Shown here piece by piece: positions 54,234-62,518 of a DNA stretch of 62,577 nt. A program made the position numbers and the translations under genes. Positions within the stretch are counted from its first letter, which is position 1. Every line of letters begins with the position of its first letter. Origin of the DNA: Bacteroidota bacterium (GTDB lineage Bacteria > Bacteroidota > Bacteroidia > Chitinophagales > Chitinophagaceae); contig JAPLEH010000041.1 of the NCBI GenBank assembly GCA_026391455.1, positions 103,728 to 166,304 on the forward strand, written 5' to 3'. Under the pieces are notes generated by a model. It was not told where the DNA came from. It saw only the letters and a program-made list of their open reading frames with translations, and made no database searches.

Positions 54234-54264
54234 AATTTATTTAGGTAAGCATCAGATCCATTTG

Positions 54265-54272
54265 TAAATTTG
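54265..54272 (+). promoter_or_regulatory. -7 element before the 176-aa gene
   Basis: TAAATTTG matches TAnnTTTG exactly, 50 bp before ATG 54323. The -33 half is poor. Confidence 0.45.
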
Positions 54273-54322
54273 AAAATTCTGGATTAAGAAAGCGAGTTGA
54301 TAAGAAAATTTTACGAAAAGTT

Positions 54323-54853
54323 ATGGCAGACAAATTACCACTTGATTGGATATTTTATCAGCACAAATATGAGTATGCACTTGGTAAGGGCAAATACGAC
54401 GACCCTCAATATGTTGCCCTCATGCCATCCATGGACAAATTCAATGAATATATCCTTAGTTGCAGTACGGCAGAATTTACAAAAACGATAGTGGAGATAT
54501 TCAGGGATCATTACCCTGTAAATTTTCTTAGCATTGACTCCATGTTAAGCTGGGATGAAAAAACCGAAACCTGCATTGAGGGTAAAGCGTTCCGTAAAGC
54601 TGGCGACATTAAGCAAATCTACTTTGAAACGGACGAGGATGGTTTGGTGCTGGAAAAAGTTCTATTTAAATATACAAACAAGCAGACTGACGCCAATAAA
54701 TGGGTCGAGACAGGACTTGAAGGAAAAGCCTATTCAAAAACGGTACAGGGCGGATTCACAACCTATAAACTTGTTAATGAAGTTATAGAGAAAGTCGAAG
54801 TGAATGAGATGGAATTCCGTTTATATGTAAACTCCAATAAAGCGCCGGAATAA
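54323..54853 (+). CDS. Probable immunity protein, 176 aa, unknown family
   Basis: No signal peptide or membrane helix; predicted mixed alpha/beta. Contains TGLEGKAYSKTVQGGFTTYK and IDSMLSWDEKTETCIEGKAF segments without a family I can name. It lies between the two copies of the 170-residue gene, with its own -7 element at 54265. Assigned to the immunity array by position and size only. Confidence 0.55.
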   Translation: MADKLPLDWIFYQHKYEYALGKGKYDDPQYVALMPSMDKFNEYILSCSTAEFTKTIVEIFRDHYPVNFLSIDSMLSWDEKTETCIEGKAFRKAGDIKQIYFETDEDGLVLEKVLFKYTNKQTDANKWVETGLEGKAYSKTVQGGFTTYKLVNEVIEKVEVNEMEFRLYVNSNKAPE

Positions 54854-54969
54854 AGCCGGATACAAAATCATTCCCAATCATTTTTCCCAACTTTGTCCGT
54901 GAGTACTGCAGTGACAGCTGACAACTTAAGGTAAGGCTTTTCAAAGAGATTACTAAAGCGCACTTTACC

Positions 54970-54998
54970 AAAATCCGGTTCTAAGAACCGGATTTTTT
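54970..54998 (+). terminator. Terminator in repeat copy 2
   Basis: Same hairpin as at 53642-53670, 15 bases before the ATG at 55013. Confidence 0.8.
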
Positions 54999-55012
54999 AT
55001 AAATTCACGAAA

Positions 55013-55525
55013 ATGTTATCAGAAAAAGAACAAATACTGAATCATAATCAGGGAGAGATCCCGATAGGAGAATATGATATTTTAAGAATAAAAGACATTC
55101 CAAACCCTGAACAGGAACTTAACACCTTTAAACAAACGGTTATTGCATTTCTGGAGCACCGGGATTTAAACAAAAAAGATCCCAAATGGCGGCAAATATT
55201 ACCCAAAGCATTGGTAAAATTTACAGAGCAATTAAAAGAAGAAGACTTCCACAAGGACGATATCATCTATAATATCCCAGGCATAATCAATAAACTTCAG
55301 GAGGTAAAAGATTGGGAATGGTACAGCTCCAGGCTTACCCCGAACGGATTTGACGTTTATATGAAAGGCATGTTCAGAGGAATATTTTTACCGATGATTC
55401 ACCAGCAGGGGATTCCTCATACCAGCTTATTTATAATCAGGGATGGGAAAGAATATCCAACATATGCACTTACCGATGTACTTACCTATAGAAAATGGAA
55501 TCCTGTTACACTAGAATTGAAATAA
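55013..55525 (+). CDS. Probable immunity protein, 170 aa, copy 2
   Basis: Near-identical paralogue of the protein at 53685, differing at eight positions, four of them within residues 89-94 (NIPGIINK instead of NIQSIIDT) and three in the last six residues. These may be surfaces that contact a toxin; that is inference. Both copies retain full open frames, so both are likely functional. Confidence 0.65.
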   Translation: MLSEKEQILNHNQGEIPIGEYDILRIKDIPNPEQELNTFKQTVIAFLEHRDLNKKDPKWRQILPKALVKFTEQLKEEDFHKDDIIYNIPGIINKLQEVKDWEWYSSRLTPNGFDVYMKGMFRGIFLPMIHQQGIPHTSLFIIRDGKEYPTYALTDVLTYRKWNPVTLELK

Positions 55526-55575
55526 ATCTATTTGGAGCAGCTATAGGATACAATTGACAAGTATTTTTTATTTTA

Positions 55576-55974
55576 ATGAAAGCAACAAAGGAACAAATCA
55601 TCGAAATCGGCTTGCAAATTGTAAAAAACATTTACAATATTTCCGGCAGTCAAAAAAATGTGATTGCAGATGAAGAGAAAGTTAGCTTGTATCCACCGGG
55701 TGTTGATGGTTATTATGTACACAATGGTTGGGTATTCATAACCCGGAATGCCAGCCCGGAAAGCAGTAAAAAACTATCTTATATGGTTTACCTTCTTGAC
55801 GACGGAACTCCGGTATTCAGTGAACATGTATCAGAAGAAGTGTTGGAAAGTGTAAGGCCTGCGTATATCATCAAGGGCACTACCGGTAAATACCAAATCA
55901 TTTCTAAAGAAGGGCATTTCAAACACCACAATTTCGATCTTACCAAACCGGAATTCAGGAAAATGAAGTATTAA
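55576..55974 (+). CDS. Probable immunity protein, 132 aa (possibly YrhB/Imm35-like)
   Basis: Short soluble protein with VDGYYVHNGWVFITRNAS and YMVYLLDDGTPVFSEHVS, a layout like the YrhB/Imm35 immunity family, but the match is weak. It is the fourth small gene of the array after the toxin. No signal peptide. Confidence 0.5.
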   Translation: MKATKEQIIEIGLQIVKNIYNISGSQKNVIADEEKVSLYPPGVDGYYVHNGWVFITRNASPESSKKLSYMVYLLDDGTPVFSEHVSEEVLESVRPAYIIKGTTGKYQIISKEGHFKHHNFDLTKPEFRKMKY

Positions 55975-56064
55975 TTTTAAACAAGTAAAAACAGCTTTTA
56001 ATTCCACAGTTAAGTGATCGGTTGCAGCTATCATCATTTGATCAACATAAAGCGCGCATAAATC

Positions 56065-56463
56065 ATGCAGTTCATTTTTTCTGATACAGAAGGCCACGAA
56101 GCCCTTCACACTGATACCTCCTTTTTACTAGAGGTGCTATCGCGCCCCTATACCGATTGGCAATCCGGCACCGGCGACAATGCCATTCAGATGAAAGACG
56201 ATGAACGGCTTATCTTTTTCAAAACAGAACAGGGCGTATTCATCATGCAACACCCCGATTACCTGGCGCCACTTATTCAAAAAAACAACAGCAATGCCAA
56301 CCCAATCACTCATTATGTAGGAGGAGAACCAATGGAGATTCCACCCGCTTGTATGTGTAACGAACAGATTGCTTTTGAAATCCTGAAAAACTATATTGTT
56401 TCGGGAGGCCTGCCGGATAAATCATACACCTGGGTTGAATTTACAGAACTGATACAGGACTGA
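56065..56463 (+). CDS. Probable Imm1-like immunity protein, 132 aa
   Basis: The central HYVGGEPMEIPPACMCNEQ and the C-terminal NYIVSGGLPDKSYTWVEF recall the Imm1 family of immunity proteins, which end in a short Gly-rich loop and a conserved Trp; this is a memory-based match. Soluble, no signal. Last gene of the array before the core gene for endonuclease V. Confidence 0.5.
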   Translation: MQFIFSDTEGHEALHTDTSFLLEVLSRPYTDWQSGTGDNAIQMKDDERLIFFKTEQGVFIMQHPDYLAPLIQKNNSNANPITHYVGGEPMEIPPACMCNEQIAFEILKNYIVSGGLPDKSYTWVEFTELIQD

Positions 56464-56467
56464 TCAG

Positions 56468-56475
56468 TAGTTTTG
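56468..56475 (+). promoter_or_regulatory. -7 element before the endonuclease V gene
   Basis: TAGTTTTG matches TAnnTTTG and lies 8 bases before ATG 56484, so the message would be nearly leaderless. The -33 half is not evident. Confidence 0.45.
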
Positions 56476-56483
56476 CATCTTCC

Positions 56484-57152
56484 ATGGACAAACACGAAAA
56501 CAAATCGCTGAATGATCTGCAGGAATCATTGAAAAGAAAGCTGGACTTTTCAGCCAGTAACCTGTATGCACCAAAGACCGGTGATTGCCTGCTCACCCTG
56601 GATGCCTTATACAAAAACGGAATCGCATCCGTAGGTATTGATATCACGCAGTATCCAGCTACTCCCATTCACACTGAACAATACATCACCACCGTAACCG
56701 GAAACTATGTACCCGGTTATTTTTCCTTTTATGAAGGGCCCGTACTGCTGGATACCCTGCTCTACCTGGCAGGTAAGCAGATCCTACCCGACCTCATTAT
56801 TGCAGACGGACATGGCCTCGCCCACCCCCGGCAATTTGGACTCGCCTGCTACATTGGCGCTCATACCGGACTACCCGTGATCGGTATCGCTAAAGAAAGC
56901 CTGCTGCCTTTTGATAAATCAATACTCGGCCCCGAACAATATGCCGCTCATAATTTTGAAGAGCAGGGCCACCCAACAGGTGTGGCGATCCGTTTGCAAA
57001 AAGGACGCAACCCCGTGTATATCAGTGCGGGCAACCGCATTTCGCTGCCAACTGCTATTGACTTAATCAAACAACTCAGTTCCGATTTCAAATACCCCGA
57101 TAATATGCGACGGGCCGATGCGGCTTCGCGCATCCATGCACAGAAATCCTGA
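56484..57152 (+). CDS. nfi: Endonuclease V (inosine-specific DNA/RNA repair nuclease)
   Basis: 222 residues. Cuts one base 3' of deoxyinosine (or inosine in RNA in some relatives). The motifs VGIDITQ (Asp53), VPGYFSFYEGP (Glu84; the usual FRE is FYE here) and ADGHGLAHPRQFGLA (Asp108) carry the catalytic acidic residues. Downstream GIAKES and SAGNRISLPTAIDL are also family hallmarks. The Arg to Tyr change beside Glu84 is unusual compared with the E. coli enzyme. Confidence 0.9.
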   Translation: MDKHENKSLNDLQESLKRKLDFSASNLYAPKTGDCLLTLDALYKNGIASVGIDITQYPATPIHTEQYITTVTGNYVPGYFSFYEGPVLLDTLLYLAGKQILPDLIIADGHGLAHPRQFGLACYIGAHTGLPVIGIAKESLLPFDKSILGPEQYAAHNFEEQGHPTGVAIRLQKGRNPVYISAGNRISLPTAIDLIKQLSSDFKYPDNMRRADAASRIHAQKS

Positions 57153-57268
57153 TCACGGAGCATCTATATCCCCCGGATACTTAGCTGTTTTTCCTTCACT
57201 GAATTCTCTTTCTGAAATCTTTTTTTATTTCACTGCCGCTTATTATCTTGTCGGCCTAAAATATAGCC

Positions 57269-57625
57269 ATGGATAATAATATGAATCCCGCCGAAGCTCC
57301 CGCAGGCAAAGAATACACAGAAGAAACGGTAAAATATATCGCCACCCTTTTACGGGATGGTAAAGATCCTTCGTTTGTAGTAGCCAATCTGGTGGAGAAT
57401 GGTTATCCCTATGATTCCACATATGCCCTCGTAACAGCGGTGCATCAAAAAATGAGCAACAATCAGGTTGTGCATGAAAAAAAGAATGCCTCCGCAGACC
57501 TGATCTTTGGCCTCATACTTCTGGTGGCCGGTATCGCCATTACGGTATCCAGTGCCGGCGTGATCTGGTATGGCGCCATACTGGTGGGAGCTATTAAAAT
57601 AATCCGGGGCCTTTCCAATCTTTAA
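57269..57625 (+). CDS. Small membrane protein with N-terminal helical domain
   Basis: 118 residues. A soluble helical N-terminal part (YTEETVKYIATLLRDGKDPS, VVANLVENGYPYDSTYALV) resembling a short UBA-like or helix-hairpin module, and two closely spaced membrane helices at the C-terminus (ADLIFGLILLVAGIAITVSS, IWYGAILVGAIKIIRGLS). No family I can name. The DUF3592-like gene starts 12 bp downstream, so they probably form an operon. Confidence 0.7.
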   Translation: MDNNMNPAEAPAGKEYTEETVKYIATLLRDGKDPSFVVANLVENGYPYDSTYALVTAVHQKMSNNQVVHEKKNASADLIFGLILLVAGIAITVSSAGVIWYGAILVGAIKIIRGLSNL

Positions 57626-57636
57626 TTTCAATACGC

Positions 57637-58755
57637 ATGTCAAAAAAACAATTGTACTTCCTCGGGGGAGCTGTTTTGCTTTTCCTGTTCATCACCCGTT
57701 TTATTCCCATTTATGTACTGGTAAAAGCGGAGATATTTCTTACACTGGTGATCGCCGGTGGTGTGGGCTTTTGCATTTACCAGGTATTGAAGCCCGATGA
57801 GAAAAAAATGTACACCCCGGAAAATTATGAAGCCGGAAAATCAAGAATGTCCCTCGCCATTATTTGTGCAGTTCTCGCCGCAATCACTACCCTGATCATT
57901 ACCATTTTTAACAGCGGTGGCCGCGAAGCTGATTATATAAAAGCACATAGTGTGATTGCAGAAGGAGTTGTTACCAGTGGTAAAGCCAAGACCACCAAAC
58001 GAAGAGGCAGTTCCAGTACTTCGTATACACTCGACGTAACTTTTGTTGTAGACGGAAAGAATTATAACACCACCGTAGATGTGGATGGTTCTGAATGGAG
58101 TGATGCGGGCATTGGCATGCCGGTGATGGTATCTTATGCTAAAGGTCATCCCGGCATGTGCCGGATACTATTCAATGGAGAACAGGTAAGAAAGTACAGC
58201 CAGGCCGGCAATATCAACCACATCACACTGGATCAGTTTATCAATACACTCCGCCAAAAAGATGAGGACAAACTGAAGATGCTGAAAAAACAAGCCCCGG
58301 GCTGGACGCTTCAGGGAGATGACGATGGCATGTCAGTTTGTTATCATTCCGTTTATAAAACATCCATTCTCGGCAACGAAGACCGTACTTTCCTCATGGA
58401 AACCGGCACTGCGGAAAACTTTTCCACTTTGCTGGATGAAGCGCGTAAAAAAATGACGGTCGTGTATGATTCCATGAGTACCAATCCTATCCGGGGCGTG
58501 GTATTTAAAAAGGATAGTCTTCAAATTCGCTTTCAGCAATACACCAAATTGGAATCCACTACCACGGGAGGAGAATTTCAGATTCCCATCATGAAACACC
58601 TGAATGTATATGTGGTGGGGGCTACCAAAGAGGATGGATTATTGATCATGCCGGGCGATCTGGCCCCGGATCCCAATGATCCGGTAACCCAACGGGAAAT
58701 GAGGCAAAAAGCAATACAGGGTTCATTGGAAAGATTGAAAGAACAACAGTATTAA
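57637..58755 (+). CDS. Membrane protein with DUF3592-like region
   Basis: 372 residues. Two N-terminal membrane helices (about 5-22, 30-48) and a third at 70-92, then a DUF3592-like beta domain (about 103-185: IAEGVVTSGKAKTTKRRGSS, FVVDGKNYNTTVDVDG, VMVSYAKGHPGMCRI). The C-terminal 190 residues are mixed alpha/beta without a known family. Function unknown. Followed by a terminator. Confidence 0.7.
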   Translation: MSKKQLYFLGGAVLLFLFITRFIPIYVLVKAEIFLTLVIAGGVGFCIYQVLKPDEKKMYTPENYEAGKSRMSLAIICAVLAAITTLIITIFNSGGREADYIKAHSVIAEGVVTSGKAKTTKRRGSSSTSYTLDVTFVVDGKNYNTTVDVDGSEWSDAGIGMPVMVSYAKGHPGMCRILFNGEQVRKYSQAGNINHITLDQFINTLRQKDEDKLKMLKKQAPGWTLQGDDDGMSVCYHSVYKTSILGNEDRTFLMETGTAENFSTLLDEARKKMTVVYDSMSTNPIRGVVFKKDSLQIRFQQYTKLESTTTGGEFQIPIMKHLNVYVVGATKEDGLLIMPGDLAPDPNDPVTQREMRQKAIQGSLERLKEQQY

Positions 58756-58777
58756 TATTTTACCCGATATGTAAAAG

Positions 58778-58807
58778 CATCCCGGTTATCTTTCCGATAC
58801 CGGGATG
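58778..58807 (+). terminator. Terminator after the DUF3592-like gene
   Basis: CATCCCGG-TTATC (58778-58790) pairs with GATACCGGGATG (58796-58807) with one bulged base, then a T-rich tail. Confidence 0.85.
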
Positions 58808-58902
58808 TTTGTTTTTACCCATACGGCAACCGGTAAACAAATAAATCCGATATTTGAACCATCGCCGATTCCATTTGTTCTATCAATTAATAAAAACATA
58901 TT

Positions 58903-59421
58903 ATGAAAACATTTCTTCTCACATTACTCATATCTGCCACACTCACCGGAGGGTCTATCTATGAATATAAAGTGACTGGCCTGGATGGTACCGATATTGA
59001 TTTTGCCAAATTCAAAGGACAAAAGATCATGGTGGTGAACACGGCCTCCTATTGTGGCAATACCCCACAGTATAAAGAACTGGAAGCCCTGTACCAGAAA
59101 TATAAAGGCAAACTGGTGATCATTGGTTTTCCTGCCAATAATTTCGGCGCACAAGAACCAGGCTCCAATAAAGAGATCAAGGAGTTTTGTACCAAGAACT
59201 TTGGCGTAAGCTTCCCGATGGCAGAAAAAGTATCTGTAAAAGGAGATGATATTGCTCCTATCTATAAATACCTTTCCGAACAGGCGGCTGCTAAAGGATT
59301 GGCCGACCCGGTAAAATGGAATTTTGGAAAATTTCTGCTGGATGAGAATGGTACCCTCATCGCCACTTTCGCCCCGAGAACATCACCCATGAGTGAAGAA
59401 ATACTGAAATGGCTGAACTGA
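58903..59421 (+). CDS. Glutathione peroxidase-family thiol peroxidase, exported
   Basis: 172 residues. Begins with a signal-like helix (MKTFLLTLLISATLTGGS), so it is probably periplasmic. Active-site residues: Cys51 (NTASYCGNTPQY), Gln84 (GFPANNFGAQEPG) and Trp139/Asn140 (VKWNFGKFLLD). Most bacterial members use thioredoxin-like reductants and not glutathione. It reduces hydroperoxides. The following terminator and the holB promoter separate it from the next gene. Confidence 0.9.
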   Translation: MKTFLLTLLISATLTGGSIYEYKVTGLDGTDIDFAKFKGQKIMVVNTASYCGNTPQYKELEALYQKYKGKLVIIGFPANNFGAQEPGSNKEIKEFCTKNFGVSFPMAEKVSVKGDDIAPIYKYLSEQAAAKGLADPVKWNFGKFLLDENGTLIATFAPRTSPMSEEILKWLN

Positions 59422-59455
59422 TAATTAGCCACTGCATATATTTTACTTCATTAAG

Positions 59456-59473
59456 ACCCGGCAATTGCCGGGT
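59456..59473 (+). terminator. Terminator after the glutathione peroxidase gene
   Basis: A perfect 18-bp palindrome (ACCCGGCAA then TTGCCGGGT) followed by a T-rich tail. Confidence 0.85.
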
Positions 59474-59485
59474 TTTATTTTATCC

Positions 59486-59517
59486 TTGTGCCGGGTGTGG
59501 CTGATACCTTATTTTTG
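59486..59517 (+). promoter_or_regulatory. holB promoter
   Basis: TTG (59486-59488), a 21-bp spacer and TATTTTTG (59510-59517) match the Bacteroidota consensus. The ATG at 59523 is 5 bases after the -7 element, so the message is probably leaderless. Confidence 0.6.
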
Positions 59518-59522
59518 TTGCT

Positions 59523-60743
59523 ATGCAGTTTTCAGATATCATCGGGCAAGGGGAAGTAAAACAACAACTGGCAGAACTGGTACAGCATAACCGGCTCAGT
59601 CATGCTTTATTATTCATGGGCAAAGAAGGAAGTGGCGCCCTTTCACTGGCCATTGCCTTTGCACAATACATCGTATGTGAAAAAGTAAACGGAAAGCAGT
59701 TGGCAGATAGCAGTCAGCAGTTGGGACCCTCTCTCTTTGGTGAGCCAACGCCAGTTGTTGAGCAAACAACCAGCAAACCCAATGATAGTTGTGGGGTATG
59801 TGCGGCCTGTACAAAAGTGGCACAACTGGTACACCCTGATATTCATTTCTCCTACCCTACCGTAACAAAAAAAGCCGGTGAAAAACCGGTGGCTACCGAT
59901 TTTATTTCCCAATGGCGGGAAATTGTAAAACTGAATCCCTACTTCAATCTCTACGATTGGATCGAACATATCAAAGAAAAAGATAACAGTCAGGGAAAGA
60001 TCACCGCAGAAGAATGTAATGATATCATCCGCAAGCTGAGCCTGAAGAGTTTTGAAAGTGAATACAAGATACTTATCATGTGGATGCCCGAAATGCTGGG
60101 TACGGAAGGAAATAAATTACTGAAACTGATTGAAGAGCCGCCCGCCAACACACTTTTCATTCTCGTTACAGAAAATGAAGCGCAAGTATTACCCACAATT
60201 ATCAGCCGATGCCAGTTGGTCAAAATACCCGCACTGCTCACCACAGATATTGAGCAGGCCCTGATCAGCCGGCATAAAACAGATCCGGCTATTGCCCGCC
60301 AGGTAGCCGGTGTAAGCGAAGGCAATTACCATGAAGCCCTGCAACTGGTGCAACATGCCGACGAAGACTGGCACAGCCTGCTCCGCGAATGGCTCAATGC
60401 CGTGTTGAAGACCGGACCTGTAGCCCAAACCAAATGGGTGGAGGAAATAAGCCGGCTGGGGCGGGAAAAACAAAAACAATTTTTACGTTATTTCAACCAC
60501 CTGCTGGAAATAGCCATTCACCAGCGCATCAATCCCAATACATCCCAGGACAGCCAAACCCTCGATTTTGCCAACCGGCTCAATAAAATTGCAGGAATTG
60601 AGCAGCAAAAGGCCATTATTGAGGAACTGGACAGGGCCAGCTATTATATAGAAAGAAATGCTAATGCGAAAATGCTTTTCCACGCCCTTACCATCAAGCT
60701 ATACCATATTATTCAGGATAAGATTGTATTTTTGATGGATTGA
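59523..60743 (+). CDS. holB: DNA polymerase III delta' subunit
   Basis: Clamp-loader subunit. 406 residues. N-terminal ATPase-like domain (HALLFMGKEGSGALSLAIAF, a modified Walker A with GSGA), a zinc module (CGVCAACTKV, with the cluster's other Cys nearby) and LKLIEEPPANTLFILVTEN with the sensor-1 region ISRCQLVKIP. An insertion around 55-85 (EKVNGKQLADSSQQLGPSLF) enlarges it compared with E. coli delta'. Helical collar at the C-terminus. ricT follows on the same strand. Confidence 0.93.
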   Translation: MQFSDIIGQGEVKQQLAELVQHNRLSHALLFMGKEGSGALSLAIAFAQYIVCEKVNGKQLADSSQQLGPSLFGEPTPVVEQTTSKPNDSCGVCAACTKVAQLVHPDIHFSYPTVTKKAGEKPVATDFISQWREIVKLNPYFNLYDWIEHIKEKDNSQGKITAEECNDIIRKLSLKSFESEYKILIMWMPEMLGTEGNKLLKLIEEPPANTLFILVTENEAQVLPTIISRCQLVKIPALLTTDIEQALISRHKTDPAIARQVAGVSEGNYHEALQLVQHADEDWHSLLREWLNAVLKTGPVAQTKWVEEISRLGREKQKQFLRYFNHLLEIAIHQRINPNTSQDSQTLDFANRLNKIAGIEQQKAIIEELDRASYYIERNANAKMLFHALTIKLYHIIQDKIVFLMD

Positions 60744-60985
60744 GGATTTTGAAGGAGAAATGAAAACCTTGTTGTTGGAAAATGGACCGTGGCCGAATGA
60801 GTATGCGCTTCGTTTATTTATCAGATATACTTCTCTCAGATATAACGGTTTGGGCTGTTTTGCCCAATAGTATTACCGAACGCTGAAGAGTGCGACGCAA
60901 CGGAAGTTGACCAGTGATCCTGTAGCCCGGCCCATCATTTTCCTCTGTTTAGAAATAATATCTGTTCATCGTTATTTTACCAATA

Positions 60986-62371
60986 ATGAGTTGTACCAGT
61001 TGCAGTACCGCCACCGGCGGTAAACCAGGAGGATGTAAGAGTAACGGCGGATGCAGCACCGGCGGCTGTAACCGAATGAATACCTATGACTGGCTTCATA
61101 ATTTGCCCATATCTGATATGGACAGTGCCTGTAAGGTGATCGAAGTGAGTTTCAGTCAGGGCACCCGCAAAGATTTTTTCCGCAATCCCACGCTTCAGCC
61201 ATTTGAAAAAGGAGATATCATTGCCGTGGAAGGTATCAGTGGTTTTGATGTAGGCCAGGTATCCCTCACCGGGGAGATCGTTCGCCTGCAGATGAAAAAG
61301 CGGAATATTAAAGAAGATAACCCCGAAATGAAAAAAGTATTGCGGATCGCTACCGTCCGTGATATTGAAATATGGAAACAAAATAAAGCCCGTGAACCGG
61401 AAGCGGTAATACGGAGCCGTGCCATTGCCCGCCAATTGCGGCTGGATATGAAGATCAGTCAGGTGGAGATGCAGGCGGATGGACGGAAAGCAACTTTCTT
61501 TTACATTGCCGATGGCCGTGTGGATTTTCGGGAACTCATTAAAGTATATGCATCCGAATTCAGGGTAAAAGTAGAAATGCGCCAGATCGGTGCAAGGCAG
61601 GAAGCAGGCAAGGTAGGCGGTATCGGCAGTTGCGGCCGCGAACTTTGTTGCAGTACCTGGCTCACTGATTTTTCATCGGTCAACACTACGGCGGCCCGAT
61701 ACCAGAATTTATCTATTAATCAGACCAAACTCAGTGGTCAGTGTGGCCGGTTGAAATGCTGCCTGAATTATGAGCTTGACACTTATCTCGATGCATTGCA
61801 ACATTTCCCCGACCATTGTGATGTACTGCAGGTAGCTAAGGGAAATGCATTCCTCATCAAGAAGGATATTTTTAAAAACCTGATGTGGTATACCTTACCG
61901 GACAGCAATAAACAATACCCCTTGAGCATTGAGCGGGTGCAAAAAATAAAGGCGCTGAATCAACAAGGTATCCGGCCCGAGGAACTTGAACCGGTGGAAT
62001 TGGTTTCCAGTAAACCGAAAGACGAAGAACCGGAATTTGTGGAACTGGTGGGTCAGATCAGCCTTCGCTCACTCGATAAAGCTGCCGATAAAAAAAGAAG
62101 ACAAAAACAAAACCCCAATCAAGCGCGCCAGCAGGGAGGCCAACAGCAAAAGCAGCAAGGGCAGCAGCAAGGTGGCAACCGTGGTCAGCAACAACAAGGT
62201 GGTAACCTTAATCCTCAACAACGCCAGCAAGGGCCTAACCCGCAACGCCAGCAGGGTGGTCAGCAAAAGCAACAGGGAGGACAATCTGGTAATAATCAGC
62301 AACGACCCAATAACCCCAATCGCAACCGCAATCCGCAGGGTGGGCAACGACCGAATAAACCGAAAAATTAG
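60986..62371 (+). CDS. ricT: PSP1-domain RicT-like protein with Cys-rich start and Gln/Gly-rich tail
   Basis: 461 residues. In Bacillus RicT (YaaT) forms an iron-sulfur complex with RicA and RicF that affects RNase Y processing; such partners are not known here. The PSP1 domain (about 35-265) shows GFDVGQVSLTGEIVRLQ, FFYIADGRVDFRELIKVY and SGQCGRLKCCLNYE, with cysteines of the cluster. The N-terminus is Cys/Gly-rich (MSCTSCSTATGGKPGGCKSN). The tail from residue 380 is made of Gln, Gly, Asn, Pro and Arg (QQKQQGQQQGGNRGQQQQGG) and must be disordered. holB-ricT adjacency resembles the Bacillus holB-yaaT pair. Confidence 0.88.
   Translation: MSCTSCSTATGGKPGGCKSNGGCSTGGCNRMNTYDWLHNLPISDMDSACKVIEVSFSQGTRKDFFRNPTLQPFEKGDIIAVEGISGFDVGQVSLTGEIVRLQMKKRNIKEDNPEMKKVLRIATVRDIEIWKQNKAREPEAVIRSRAIARQLRLDMKISQVEMQADGRKATFFYIADGRVDFRELIKVYASEFRVKVEMRQIGARQEAGKVGGIGSCGRELCCSTWLTDFSSVNTTAARYQNLSINQTKLSGQCGRLKCCLNYELDTYLDALQHFPDHCDVLQVAKGNAFLIKKDIFKNLMWYTLPDSNKQYPLSIERVQKIKALNQQGIRPEELEPVELVSSKPKDEEPEFVELVGQISLRSLDKAADKKRRQKQNPNQARQQGGQQQKQQGQQQGGNRGQQQQGGNLNPQQRQQGPNPQRQQGGQQKQQGGQSGNNQQRPNNPNRNRNPQGGQRPNKPKN
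62108..62368 (+). repeat. Low-complexity Gln/Gly/Asn/Arg coding repeat in ricT
   Basis: Degenerate CAG/CAA and GGN-type codon runs encoding the disordered RicT tail; imperfect in-frame repeats. Confidence 0.8.
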
Positions 62372-62518
62372 AAAATGTGGAAATGAAAGAACCCGAAGTT
62401 GTATAAGTAATTATTTGCAGCAAGGTACTTCTATTCACTATTCACCATTCAATGCCGTTTACTTAAGAAATAAAGATAAATAAAGTTCTTTGACAATTTT
62501 TGTAATTCAAGATCGGGT

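Larger units (their letters stand above)
54931..55525 (+). repeat. Direct duplication, copy 2
   Basis: See copy 1 at 53603-54197. The unit moved the terminator hairpin along with the gene. Confidence 0.95.

Noticed and set aside
60744-60985. Possible small gene (36 codons from about 60761)
   Set aside because: No conserved features; the gap is probably just the ricT leader.
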